Below, in pieces: positions 48,101 to 58,400 of a stretch of DNA of 64,000 nt. A program made the translations under genes and the position numbers. The notes beneath the pieces are model-generated. The model worked only from the letters and a program-made list of their open reading frames with translations. It was not told the origin of the DNA and searched no databases. Positions within the stretch are counted from its first letter, which is position 1, and every line of letters begins with the position of its first letter. This DNA is from Amyelois transitella (lineage: Eukaryota > Arthropoda > Insecta > Lepidoptera > Pyralidae), in NCBI RefSeq assembly GCF_032362555.1, contig NC_083509.1:11369001-11433000 (forward strand). Reading direction: 5' to 3'.

Positions 48101-51100
48101 TCTTCGTTCGTTTCATCCACATTAATGATCATGAAAACTCATTAATATAGAAATCATGCCTCTTTCCCCGAGGGGCAGGCAAGGACTGCACCTTTCCACT
48201 TTCTATTTCTTTTACCAGAACTAATTGTAAATAATAAACATGAATATCGTAAAATTACTAGGAGATAGGCTAATAAACTTAAGGGATTCTTCATTTAGGC
48301 GATAGGCTAGCAACCTGTCACGGTTTGAATCTTAATTCCATCTTTAACCCATACAGATGAACGCGGCCTATCTTGTCTCGCAAGACTACTGGCTCTGTTT
48401 ACCCCGTAAGGGATAACGGCGTTTTTACACGTAGAACAATAAAGGTCAGGTCAAGAGTATCCGAAACCGCCGAGCTTGCATTCAGAGAGTTATGAATGTG
48501 AATGAAGCGAAGGAAATATGCAGAGACCGTGGCAAGCGGAAAGAGGTAGTCTCTGCCTTTTTTTTAATGTATGTATCACTACATAGTACATAAAACAAAG
48601 TCGCTATTTTAGTCTGTTTGTCTGTATGCTTAAATCTTTAAAATTACGCAACGGTTTTTTGTAACAGGTAGAGTGATTCAAGAGGAAGGTTTTTATGTAT
48701 AACAACATTTATAATTTTGCACCCGTGCGAAGCCGGGGCGGGTCGCTAGTGTACAATAATTGTAAATACGAAGATTCGAACCTGGGTTTCTTGCTGTGCT
48801 TCTCCTCAACGGTACCATTCTTCGGATTCTTGTGTCTGAAGATGAAATGCAACTTGTTATCGTTGCCACACTTGTCCGGACCAAACATGATGGTGTACGG
48901 AGTCTGGTCGTGGAACTTCTGCAAGTCAGCTTTGGTGTTGGTCCCTTTGGATAGGAGTTTGATGTATGCACCGCCACAATTCTGCCCTTCCTGAAAAAAA
49001 ATAATAATAATTTAAGTTTATATTCTCTCGTCCACATTTCTATTCTCAATTTGGATAATTGTGAAGTTGATTGTAAGAAAATGCTGCAGTGCAGTTTGTT
49101 TCCGCTTCTGTTGCATTGACACTTACGAAGCGGCAGTAAACTTAGTTTAAAGTCATTTATTCGACGTCAACCATGTGGTGAAATCAAAAGATACCTATGA
49201 CAAATCTACTACCGCTTCCAAAGCGCATATCCTACAATCCAAGTTTTCTAATGCGAGGTTATGGACTTGAAACTGAAGATGTCAAAGACCGGACAAATTA
49301 GGAGAGACATTTCGGTAAGCTGACTCCAATCCTGAAGCATATAGTTGAGGGTGCAACTCGGATCATGCAAGAATGAGAGAGTAATTTTCGAATACTTTAA
49401 TTTTCACTGGAAGGGCAAAGAATTGACGGTGAATGTAGTCAGTTTAAGGAGAGTCAAGACTTGAGTTTGCATGATCCCACTTAATTTCTTTAGCATATAA
49501 AAATCTATTAATCTATATAAATAATAAATTTTAATAATGTCTTATGTCTCACGCGCGAAAAACTATCGCTGTTTCACTTTTTAATATGACGTGAAACGGG
49601 ACAGCGATAGTTAAAACGGCTGCTTTCAGCTGAAAGAGATGTGTTATGAAATAAACGGAACCTACATGTAAACTACTTTCTCTTGTGTTTATCATTCTTA
49701 TATGTGTTCTGTGTACATTGGCAAATAAATAAATAAACTTCTATTGCTTTTCCTATATTCGCTAAAAAAATATCAATACTGGCCCGTTAGTCAGTCAGTC
49801 TAAACCATCACTCATTAAACTAATACACGACCATTAAACTGCCAAATTTTTTTGGAACCATCAACAACAGATATCTGTGAATTTACAAACTACGCACATA
49901 GAGCTTCCGAAATCCATTCTGGCGCGGCGCCAGCCATTTTGTATACTCCTCTTTGTGATATTTTTGCGTTTACGTTTTTTAAATAAAGAACTTTATTAAT
50001 GGAAGATGCGTATGCGCTCGCGTGACAATGAACTGGCGGGAAGTCGTCACTTCAACGTGTGCTTTGTTTACTTGAGTTATGTACTCATTTTCGAAGAAGC
50101 AAGAAGTAGCGAAGAAGAGCTTGGTGTATAAGACTTTAAATCAGGAATTTTCTATATACCTACGTGGTAAATATACGCGGCCATTCAGTCTTTGCGAGAC
50201 TGTTGGCCCTGTTTACCCCGTAAAGGACAAAGACGTGATTATATGTATGCATATTTTCCATATTTCAGTAATAATATTAACCAATCTGCCTTTGCCTGTA
50301 ATTTGTGCCTTGTGGTTCCCGGTAGGTACTTAAGAATATTATCTCGCTATCTCTTTCCCATGTATAATCGTAAAAGGAAATAGGCGCATTTTTATCTTGT
50401 GCAATCTTCCGTGCTGTTCTGGCAGAGAAGAAAAAGAAGCGTGTGCCAGTTGCTTCCCTTTCCGTACAGATTGCCAATAGAATGGATTTATTGTCAAAAT
50501 TGGATACAAGGTATCACATATTGACGTCACATCACTAAAATCTAATTATAACTACTACCGCTTCCGAAGCGCATGTGTAGAAGTAGCGTCGGAACAAAGT
50601 ACACAGCAGCATTTTAACCGGACGTCAATTAACAAATATAGATCTCTTAAATCTAAATCGTGGACAAATGCACATTGTCATGCTGAAAGTCATTTCGGAA
50701 AACGGATCATGGAAAAAACTTATAATCTTGCGATTAGATTCGTCTTTTAGGCGATGGGCTGGCAAACTGTCACTATTTGAATCTGAATTCCACTGTTAAG
50801 CCATACAGCGGAATGTGGCCTTTAGCATTTATAATGAGATTTATTGATTATGTGGCTTATAAAGGCTAAAGCTAAAGGTTCCCGGCACCGATACAAAAAA
50901 GAATAGGACCACTCATCTCTTACCCATGGATGTCGCAAAAGGCGACTTAGAGATAGGCTTACAAACTTGGGATTCTTTTTTAGGCGATAGGTTAGCAACC
51001 TGTCACTATTTTAATCTCAATACTATCATTAAGCCAAGTAGCCGAATGTGGCCATTCGGTCTTTTCAAGACTGTTGGCTCTGTCTACCCCGCAAGGAATA

Positions 51101-53936
51101 TAGACGTGACCATATGTATGTATGTGGCTAATTGAACTAAATCTTAACGAACATAACTCAATTATAGCGCCGAAGAAAATACTGGAACAACTTTGAGTAG
51201 GTAATATGTCTTCAGCTATAAAGTGAGTCAACGTTAAGCCAATTATATTTTATCGGCGCGACATTACTGTAGCAAGCGGTAGCGTAATTATATCGGCCAT
51301 AACATGTTGCTTTTATAAAGATACTAGCTGTGCCCGCGACTTCGTCCGCGTGGAATAGTTATTTTGGGCATTATTGAAGCCCTCAAGGATGAATAATTTT
51401 CCCCGTTTTTTTTCACATATTCCATTATTTCTCTGCTCCTTACAGTTGCAGCGTGATTTTATATAGAAGCCTTCCTCAATGAATGGTCTATTCAATGCAA
51501 AAAGAATTTTTCAATTCGAATCAAGTCCTGAGATTAGCGCGGTTCAAATAAACAAACTCTTCAGCTTTATAATATTAGTATAGATGTTAATTATAACAAA
51601 TTTTCGCGTTTTATTTATATGGCATAATAGGCAATGTGGTTTGGTTCCCGGCGCGGTTATAATAGGACATTTCTTTCGCAGGAATGTCGTATAAAGCGAC
51701 TAAAGGATAGGCTTATAAGCTTGTGATTCTTCTTGTAGGCGATGGGCTAGCAACCTGTCATTATTTGCATCTCAATTCATACAGCTGAACATGGCCTTTC
51801 AGTATTTTCAATACTGTTGGCTCTGTCTATACCGCAAGGTATATAGATGTGATTATATGTATGTAAGTACATATAAACCAAAATCGTAATTGTTCCACGT
51901 AGGTTATTAATTTCCCACTCCATAGATTGTTGTTTTAGGGTTTTTGAGTTTACTAGGCGTTCATTGCGAACTAAGATCTCGCGAACAATAACTACTCTAC
52001 TCAAAAACTACTAAACCAATTTTGTAGCACCACAAACATAAAAATTCTATTGACAGATCATAAAAGAAGAAAAAGGAAACACTGTGTGTTATTATAATTA
52101 GCAACCTTTAAGTTAATAACCTAATTCCCCATGACAGCAACACTGAAATATTTTTTTTTTAAAAGTTATAACACACCTGCATGGTAACTTCATACTGCAC
52201 GACCAAAGGTCTGTCATTGAACTCGAAGGGCTTATTGAGCAGTGCCGAGATGGCTGCGTGCTTGGCTTCCGTCGTGAGCACCAGACCCATATCACCCTTG
52301 AAGATCTTCCGAGTAGGAGTTTGTAGCTGAAATTGAGAGTATAAAATGTAATGTATGTATGTGTTTTCTTTTAAATATTGAAGGTACTAATGTCTTCAAA
52401 CTGTTTGGAATATGTCATAAGTTAAGAGTTCTTTATTCCATTGTGCCGAGTGGTTCCTGGCACCAATAGAAAAAAGAATAGGACAACTCCATTTCGTTCC
52501 TATGGATGTCGTAAAAATCGACTAAGGGATAGGCTTATAAACTTGGAATTCTTTCTTAGGCGATTTTAAGTCTAATTAATAGATATACTATTATAACTTC
52601 CAATTAACGAAACCGCCGAGCTTGCATGAAGAGAGTTATGAATGTGGATGAAGCAAAGGAAGTATGCAGGGATCGTGGCAAATGGAAAGAGGTAGTCTCT
52701 GCCTACCCCTCCGGGAAAGAGGCGTGAGTTTATGTATGTATGTATGTATGTAACTTCCAATTGGAATTTAACAGGTTTATTATTAGTTCTAGTTTAAAGA
52801 CAGCTGTCAATACTTTGATAATTAAATAAAAAGAAAACTTGAAATGTGTTTAAGTGTGTTTGCGAGGGATTTTCTCCAAAAACCAAAGACAATATTTTTC
52901 TGAACACCCAACTATGACCCTAATTATAATTCCCCTGAATAGATGACAGCCCTAATATAAATCAGTATTGAATAATAAACTTAAAGTCACAACATTACTG
53001 ACCACTTTCCCATGAATGGCACTTTATTTGTGTGTTTATAATTATCCAATTGGTTAAATTGATATTGGAATTCCTGTTTATTAAGGTTGCTTCAGCTGTT
53101 CATATAAAACTAGTGTTTTACCCTGGGTTTGCTTCAACAGCAATGCAGAATTCTTGGCCTATGTTGTTATATATAATTTTAAACACAATGCAGTGGATTT
53201 GTTAATAACTTATAAAGTGGGTCTTTAATAACCTAGTTGGTGTTTTATCAACCTATAAAAGACATACTACAATAAAGCTACATTTAATAATCTAAATATT
53301 GAAGCTTAGGTTTAATATAAGTATGTAAAATTATACATTTTACATGCATTACCTAATGTGTTTTTGTATATTTAAGAAAATATTAAAACAAAAATAAATG
53401 AAGAAATAATTACTCACCTCCCATTTACCATCATACTTTGCAATGTTTTCATCAACACCCTGTTTCTTGGCCTCAGACTTAACCCACTTCTTCTTGAAGG
53501 AGTTCTCATCATCAAAGTGCTCAGCGAGGTACACTTTGTTTGGGCTCACTTGTGGACTATGGTATTGGTCCTCATCTTCAGTCTGCAAAATAAAAATAGT
53601 TTTACAAATTATTTCAATATATTTTCTCTTTTTCAATATAGTAATAATAATTGGATAGCTATTATATCTAAAAAGAATACTTCATACATATTCAGTGTGC
53701 AAGAGAACCAATAAGAGAAAGGCATAAAAGTGTGTTATTTAAATAAAACCGGCGATAAAAATTATCAGGTGTATGTAGGTATACGAACTAGACTCCTTTA
53801 ATTAGGTCACCTAACCTTTACTAACCTCAACTGTGACGCCATCCTCAGAGTCTTCCGCAGCAGTACTTACGGAAGCAGTCCCTAATAGAACCAGTAAGGC
53901 ACATGATATTAACACATTACGCCTAACCGGAGCCAT
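39130..53936 (-). CDS. Cnx: Calnexin, ER lectin chaperone
   Basis: Coding exons on the minus strand: 53826-53936, 53418-53582, 52177-52326, 48782-48990, 47445-47652, 46071-46191, 44664-44806, 43652-43768, 42753-42893, one of two transmembrane exons (41841-41966 or 40442-40564), 39735-39896 and 39130-39198. All join in frame to about 573 residues. A signal peptide ([19 protein letters not shown]) precedes the lectin domain ([44 protein letters not shown]). The proline-rich arm has four KPxxWD-type and four GxWxxPxxxNP-type repeats. [15 protein letters not shown], the membrane segment, an acidic tail and KRKPRKE, an ER-retention signal like the vertebrate RKPRRE, complete it. Known role: it binds monoglucosylated N-glycans and holds folding glycoproteins in the ER. 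Confidence 0.95.
39514..39715 (-). repeat. Repeat family D copy
   Basis: Near full-length reverse copy (TTGGATACAAGGTATCAC, CCGCTTCCAAAGCGCATG, CATTTGCACCGGACGTC) ending 20 bases from calnexin exon 11. Confidence 0.7.
40442..40564 (-). other. Cnx: Calnexin transmembrane exon, version b
   Basis: Encodes 41 residues: [20 protein letters not shown], then [21 protein letters not shown]. It is a luminal stub, a hydrophobic membrane helix and a CC pair, which resembles the vertebrate calnexin membrane segment. Phase 0 at both ends with a consensus GTGAGT donor, so it can replace exon 41841-41966 without shifting frame. Confidence 0.8.
40925..41368 (-). pseudogene. Two partial tandem copies of calnexin exon b
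   Basis: 40937-41003 repeats the 5' half of exon b with its CCCCCAG acceptor ([16 protein letters not shown]) but runs into a stop. 41325-41368 is a more decayed third piece. The flanking intron words (ACTTCACACACTAGCATCTA) are duplicated too, so intron and exon were copied together. Confidence 0.8.
41841..41966 (-). other. Cnx: Calnexin transmembrane exon, version a
   Basis: Encodes 42 residues: [20 protein letters not shown], then [22 protein letters not shown]. It is a luminal helix, a membrane segment and a basic stop. Acceptor CAACGCAG is good; the donor GAG|GTTTCT is weak. Read through, it would end after about 17 more codons, so it may be mutually exclusive with exon b or an alternative terminal exon. 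Confidence 0.7.
42080..42283 (+). mobile_element. Helitron-like repeat, second family
   Basis: ACTATTATAAAGGCGAAAGT start and GAAGTCGCGGACGGCCTCTAGT-type end; ends in CTAGT like the other Helitrons. Confidence 0.65.
42286..42534 (+). repeat. Repeat family A copy
   Basis: Full-length copy starting directly at the Helitron end, in calnexin intron 9. Confidence 0.7.
42557..42735 (-). repeat. Repeat family A copy, partial
   Basis: Minus copy lacking its 3' end. Its (ATAC)n side is within 20-35 bases of the calnexin exon 9 donor. Confidence 0.65.
43121..43590 (+). repeat. Cluster: repeat D piece, repeat A piece and SINE B with tRNA-like head
   Basis: 43121-43192 is family D. 43250-43345 is reverse family A. 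43355-43590 is SINE B: a tRNA-like 3' half (GGAGGTCCCGGGTTCGAATC), a body, and the AAATATAGTATCGTTGAGTT tail. Confidence 0.6.
43823..44090 (-). repeat. Repeat family A copy
   Basis: Full-length minus copy beside a (CA)n microsatellite (43797-43817) at the 5' side of calnexin exon 8. Confidence 0.7.
44300..44640. repeat. Array of TTATGCC/GGCATAA words
   Basis: At least eight GGCATAA- or TTATGCCA-like heptamers in both orientations, with A-rich spacers, over about 330 bp in calnexin intron 7. It looks like a low-complexity foldback repeat; the family is unknown to me. Confidence 0.5.
44829..45076 (+). repeat. Repeat family A copy
   Basis: Well-conserved full-length copy about 22 bases upstream of calnexin exon 7 on the gene strand. 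Confidence 0.75.
45232..45653 (+). mobile_element. Two Helitron fragments in tandem
   Basis: 45232-45494 is the CTAGT-type Helitron (end GCGGGCACAGCTATT, last bases changed). 45500-45653 matches 48594-48750 (CCCGTGCGAAGCCGGGGC), another Helitron-like family. Confidence 0.6.
45659..45760 (+). repeat. Repeat family A fragment
   Basis: 5' third of the repeat only. Confidence 0.55.
45826..45957 (+). repeat. 44-bp tandem repeat, three units
   Basis: GACAGGTTGCTAGCCCATCT plus CAATTTTAATATCA repeats three times almost exactly. The unit is a piece of repeat A (GACAGGTTGCTAGCCCAT) amplified locally. Confidence 0.85.
46381..47100 (+). mobile_element. Non-autonomous Helitron, 720 bp
   Basis: Starts TCTATACTAATATTATAAAG, ends GCGGGCACAGCTAGT. 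Nearly identical to 14780-15450 over its whole length. Calnexin intron 5. Confidence 0.85.
47764..48060 (+). repeat. Repeat family A copy with internal insertion
   Basis: 47764-47968 is the body. The CCACACGGCA end follows at about 48060 after foreign sequence. Confidence 0.6.
48150..48570. repeat. Repeat C, reverse repeat A, reverse repeat C
   Basis: 48150-48225 family C (+), 48268-48425 family A (-), 48440-48568 family C (-; ATGAATGTGAATGAAGCGAA). Calnexin intron 4. Confidence 0.6.
48594..48753 (+). mobile_element. Helitron-like fragment
   Basis: AAGAGGAAGGTTTTTATGTA then CGTGCGAAGCCGGGGCGGGT and a CGCTAGT end, only 28 bases from calnexin exon 4. Confidence 0.55.
49065..49220 (+). repeat. 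Repeat family D copy
   Basis: GAAAATGCTGCAGTGCAGTT, stem and GACGTCAACCATG words; partial. Confidence 0.55.
49561..49612. repeat. Hairpin repeat (AACTATCGCT palindrome)
   Basis: AACTATCGCTGTTTCAC pairs with GTGAAACGGGACAGCGATAGTT-type arm around a short T-rich loop. Related to 26082-26132. Confidence 0.6.
50184..51125. repeat. Repeat cluster A, D, A, A
   Basis: 50184-50255 family A fragment (-), 50478-50685 family D (reverse), 50735-50830 family A fragment (-), 50881-51125 well-conserved family A (-). Calnexin intron 3. Confidence 0.65.
51323..51584 (-). mobile_element. Non-autonomous Helitron, reverse
   Basis: ACTAGCTGTGCCCGCGACTT to TTATAATATTAGTATAGA; calnexin intron 3. Confidence 0.75.
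51638..51872 (-). repeat. Repeat family A copy
   Basis: Diverged full-length minus copy. Confidence 0.65.
52442..52750 (-). repeat. Repeat A fragment and repeat C copy
   Basis: 52442-52564 is the 3' half of family A in reverse; 52606-52750 is reverse family C ending in (TATG)n. Confidence 0.65.
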
Positions 53937-55412
53937 CTGAAATAGAATAAGTTTTAAAAAAAATTAATAACACTGCACTATTATATCGGCAACGAACGAT
54001 CAACTAACACTGCTATTGCTACAGGTTCAGCCACGAACAATCTTAATTTAATTAATGAAGTGGAATTTACATTCGCCGGGAGTAAAAATATATAACAAAA
54101 TAAAGTAATCGCCGGATATCCTCAATAAAAGGAATACCGACAAAACAATATTTCAATTTTAAAACTTCACTTACCTCACTCTGACTTAAATATATTTTTA
54201 TTGCTGAGTTTAATTCCTTCTATATTATGCTAGTTCTATTTAACTATTTCTTCCTTGAGGAATGGAAAAACCAATTCTTGTTGCTTGACGGACGAATGAA
54301 ATCCAATGATTTTCGTTTTCCTCTGAAAAAAATTTCAACCAATGAAAAGTAAACAGTTGTCAAAGGGCGCAATCAAGGGCGCAATTCAGTATTTTTGGAT
54401 GCGTTCAACAATCGTTCAATCTACTACTATCGCTACATATGCTCAACCTTTGTCGAGGTCGGTCGGTTTTGTTTTTCGTTTATACATATATATTTAATTA
54501 AATATTTCCAGAGATAGTTCTATTCCATGCCGCTAAGTGGAGTCCTCCATTAGTTTTTTGGATTAATCGCATGGACGTACCTACTTAATCTAAAGGCCGA
54601 ATCGTACATTCAAAGCGATAGAAAAAAATCGCATACGCATATATAACAGTGCTGGCCGACACACTGTCACTTATGAGTATGGTTAGCGTCGTACAAAATG
54701 TATGTAACAATAATCATTTTTCACTAACGCTAATGGCCAAATTACGCCACGGTACGTGCCGGCACTGTAATGTGAAAATTGGCCTTAAACCCACGAGATA
54801 CTATATACCCACGTCAGTGTGTCAGCCAGTTTCGCGTCAAAGCGTGAACGTCAATGTCATTCAATTGTTTTATTTTCTTTTCAGTGTCGGTTCGGTGTGT
54901 TTATTTTGTTGATTTTTTGGGTTTCACGAGACGACGTTGTCTTGAATCGAATTGAATTCGCTCTTATCTTAATGTTTTATTAAATAATGTTCCTGGTCGT
55001 AAAATTATTGTGCATATTGCTGATCTAAATTTATAAATGGTAGGGTTTCAATTATTTTGCTTTAAAGGTGTTGATCACAGTGATGAAACTTTTAATGTTG
55101 TTTTTTATTCTTTCTTGTTTTATTGTATAGATATTTATTGCGCTGATATAAGCTAGCTAGCACAACTAGTTGGAAAGCCTACTCATTTTTGTATTTTAAT
55201 GGCAAAACTTTTCTGTTGTAAGGAGAGGTTTCTATTCTTGAACTAGCAGTGTATTATGCAGCAGCAGCTAGAGATGGTGTCTTCAAAAATATACTCCTTT
55301 ACATACTTACAAAATAAAAACACGGTTCCCAAGTTAGAAATTTTGTTCCCAAATGTTGAAGAAGTTTAGTCGTAACATTTGAATTTTAATTTAATAAGGA
55401 TTGAAATTTCAG
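53937..55412. promoter_or_regulatory. Head-to-head promoter region of calnexin and the GalNAc-transferase
   Basis: About 1.5 kb separates the two divergent start codons. On the minus strand a consensus donor (GTAAGTG at 54168-54174) marks a calnexin 5' UTR exon beginning at 54175. It would splice to the acceptor just before the calnexin ATG. On the plus strand the transferase ATG follows a TTTCAG acceptor at 55412, so it too has an upstream non-coding exon. CCAAT words lie near 54310 and 54340. Core promoters therefore lie between roughly 54250 and 55380. Confidence 0.5.
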
Positions 55413-55415
55413 AAA

Positions 55416-58400
55416 ATGGCTGTGTATAGAAGAGTGTTGACACGCATGCTACGTCTCCGTAACTTACTGGTCCTGGCATTATTACTCTTTATCCTGTACA
55501 TGCTCAGGTCCAGAAATGCCCTGGAGCATCCAGAAATGCTGGTTTCACAAATGATTCACACTAAAGTATTCAAAAATGAAAAAGTCTGTGTTCCAAACAG
55601 TTCAAAGGTAGTTTAAAGTTATTAGTTAACTTTATTTTATTTTAATACAAAACAGCAACTTACATATAGTCAAATAGATATAGAGTTAGCCATCAAAAGA
55701 GCCAATTAAAGGTCCTTGCAAATAAAAATTACAATAGGCAACTAAACTGCATTTTAAAAAAAAACCTTTTATCTAACTATTGTATGGCCTTCTAATTTAA
55801 ATGTCAGCTGGTGCATACAACCTTCATTTCTCATGCCTATTTCAGAAAATAAAAGATTGTAAGGCTTTGTTAGGGTCATAAAGTCTTACAATTAATTTTT
55901 TAATAACTGGAATAAAAAAGCAAACGAAGTATGCAGGGATGCAAGTGGAACGAAGTATGCAAGTGGAAAGATGTATTAGAGGCGGGATTTCATTTATATA
56001 TGTAACTGAAAATATGAGGTGAACAATTTTTTTCTTCAGGATTACTATCTAATACATACACATGACCAAGTTTCGAACCACTTTTAATAGTGATGACAAT
56101 GTTTTGCCTTCCTTTTAAATGTTGCAAGTGCCTGCCTATGCCTAAACTCACTGCATGACTTGTTTGTTTGCAGAAAATTGACTGGCATAACTACACTCAA
56201 ATAAATCATGAACGCAGCCGTAAAGGTAAGGAAAAATCATTGAATTCAACCTGTATACTAGTATACTTTTAATGAGGTTTATATTAAGGCTGTAAATTAT
56301 TATTGTCAGCAGCTGAATTCGTTTCTCAGTAATGTCTTGGGTTCGATTCTCAGTAAGATCACAGTGAAAAATTAATTTTTCTTTATTGACATGTTTCTTG
56401 GATGCTTAAATTTGTGGGTAACATAAACAATTTAAATAACAATGTTGGCATTCCATAATATAGCACTTCCTCTTTTATAAGTCAGTAAGAGATTAGCAAT
56501 AGGCCGTTCGGTTCGCAGGTTTGAATGGTGCGCTCTGATAGGCTGAAATAATTTCGCGCCATACAAAAATTACTTTTGCATAGACACATTTTTGTAACTT
56601 ATAAAATTGGTTATTATACTGTAGTCGTACTAGTTTCGAATTTCGGAAAGTTAGGTTAAGGTAGAGTATTTGATTTTAAACAGTTTTCATATACATACTT
56701 ATTTGACAAAAAAATTTACACACTTTGGGTGTGGTATTGATCAAGAAACACTGATATTTAAAAAAAAAATACCTATCTCGGGTCTGCTGGAAGAGATTTC
56801 TTTTGAAATAAGCAGAACCTTTGTAATTTTGTTTCTAAATATGTACGTAAATAAATAAATAAAAAATAATTTCAATGTTAAATATTTACCTTTCTAATGA
56901 TATATTATAAGTAAAAACTTTTTTCTTAGGTATAGGCGAGCAAGGCCGCCCAGCTTATTTGTCGGGAGAGGATGCCGATTTGGAGAAACGGCTGTACCAA
57001 GTGAACGGCTTCAACGGCGCGCTCAGCGACAAGATACCTCTGAACCGCTCCTTGCCTGACATCAGGTAACTTTTTTTTAGTAGCCTTTCAAATAAATGTT
57101 ATGCCGTGTGGATCCCGGCACCAATAAAAAAAAATAGGACCACTCTATCTCGTTCCCATGGATGTCGTAAAAGGCGACTAAGGGATAGGCTTAATAACTT
57201 GGGATTCTTCTTTTAGGCGATGGGCTAGCAACCTGTTACTATTTGAATCTCAATTCAATCATCAAGCCAAAAAGCTGAATCGGTCTGTTCAAGACTGTTG
57301 TTATCAAGTTATGTGACGTCAATAAGTGATACCTTGTATCCTATTTTGAAAATAAATCTATTCTATTCTATTCTATCATCTCACCAGGCACCGCGGCTGC
57401 GCCAGTAAGCTGTACATCGAGTGTTTGCCGACGGTGAGCGTGGTGGTTCCCTTTCACAACGAGCATTGGAGCACGTTGTTGCGGACGGCTTACTCGGTAC
57501 TCTACAGGTCGCCTGCGCACCTCATAAAGGAGATCTTTCTTGTCGACGATGCTAGTAATAAAAGTTAGTATTGTGTTTATTTAAGAAGATTTCTCGTATT
57601 CTCTCGTCCGTTTAGTCTAAGTTTGGATAGTTGTGAAGTTGAAGTTGTTGATGAAAATGCTGCGGTGTAGTTTGTTACCGCTTCTTCTGCACTGACGCTT
57701 TTTTAGTATTGATTGAATTTTTGAATTTAATTTCAGTTAGGCTATTACCGAATTTTAAAACGACATTTAATGCAAGTTTATTTTCCCTCTCACTCTCTCT
57801 TCGGTTAGGTATGAGGTTAACCAAGAAGAGAGAGACAAGGTGCATTATATTCCCTTTGTTTTCATTTTTTTTTTTCATAAAGTATGAGAAGGGCATGTTA
57901 AGATATAAATACTGGTTTGCATTCTAGCAGGGCTTGCTTTACCGTATTGATTCTAGAATTAAAAAAGAGACTACTCTTCCTTAGTTCTAGATTCAAATTA
58001 TCACCAAGAAGGCGTCCCATGTCGATCCTGGCAAGTTTCCAACTTTGCAATTAGTTCATTCACTCGTGTAGAGATTGTCTAAGCTGAAGTGACGCGCCCC
58101 ACTACTTAATTAGTTTATTTAGATGTGTGAGTGCAAATATTAATGACGACACTTCATCTGTGTGGTAGCGTCGATTGTTCAGTGAACTACGATCTGCACG
58201 TGAACAATACGGTCGACTTGTCGGGCGATAAATCCGACCACGCTCGCTCTATGGAGCAGCGCCGTCATATTGTATGAAACAAAACGTCCTCTCCTCTCGA
58301 ACGTTTAAGTTCAACTAAACTAGTTGGGCAACAAAATTCAACAAATTTGAGAAAAACGGTTCTTAGCAAGTACGGTCTACAAAGAAATTCTAAAACTTAA

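Noticed and set aside
54649-54912. 87-codon plus frame upstream of the GalNAc-transferase
   Set aside because: No domain and cysteine/valine-rich by chance; it sits in the divergent promoter region and is more likely untranslated.
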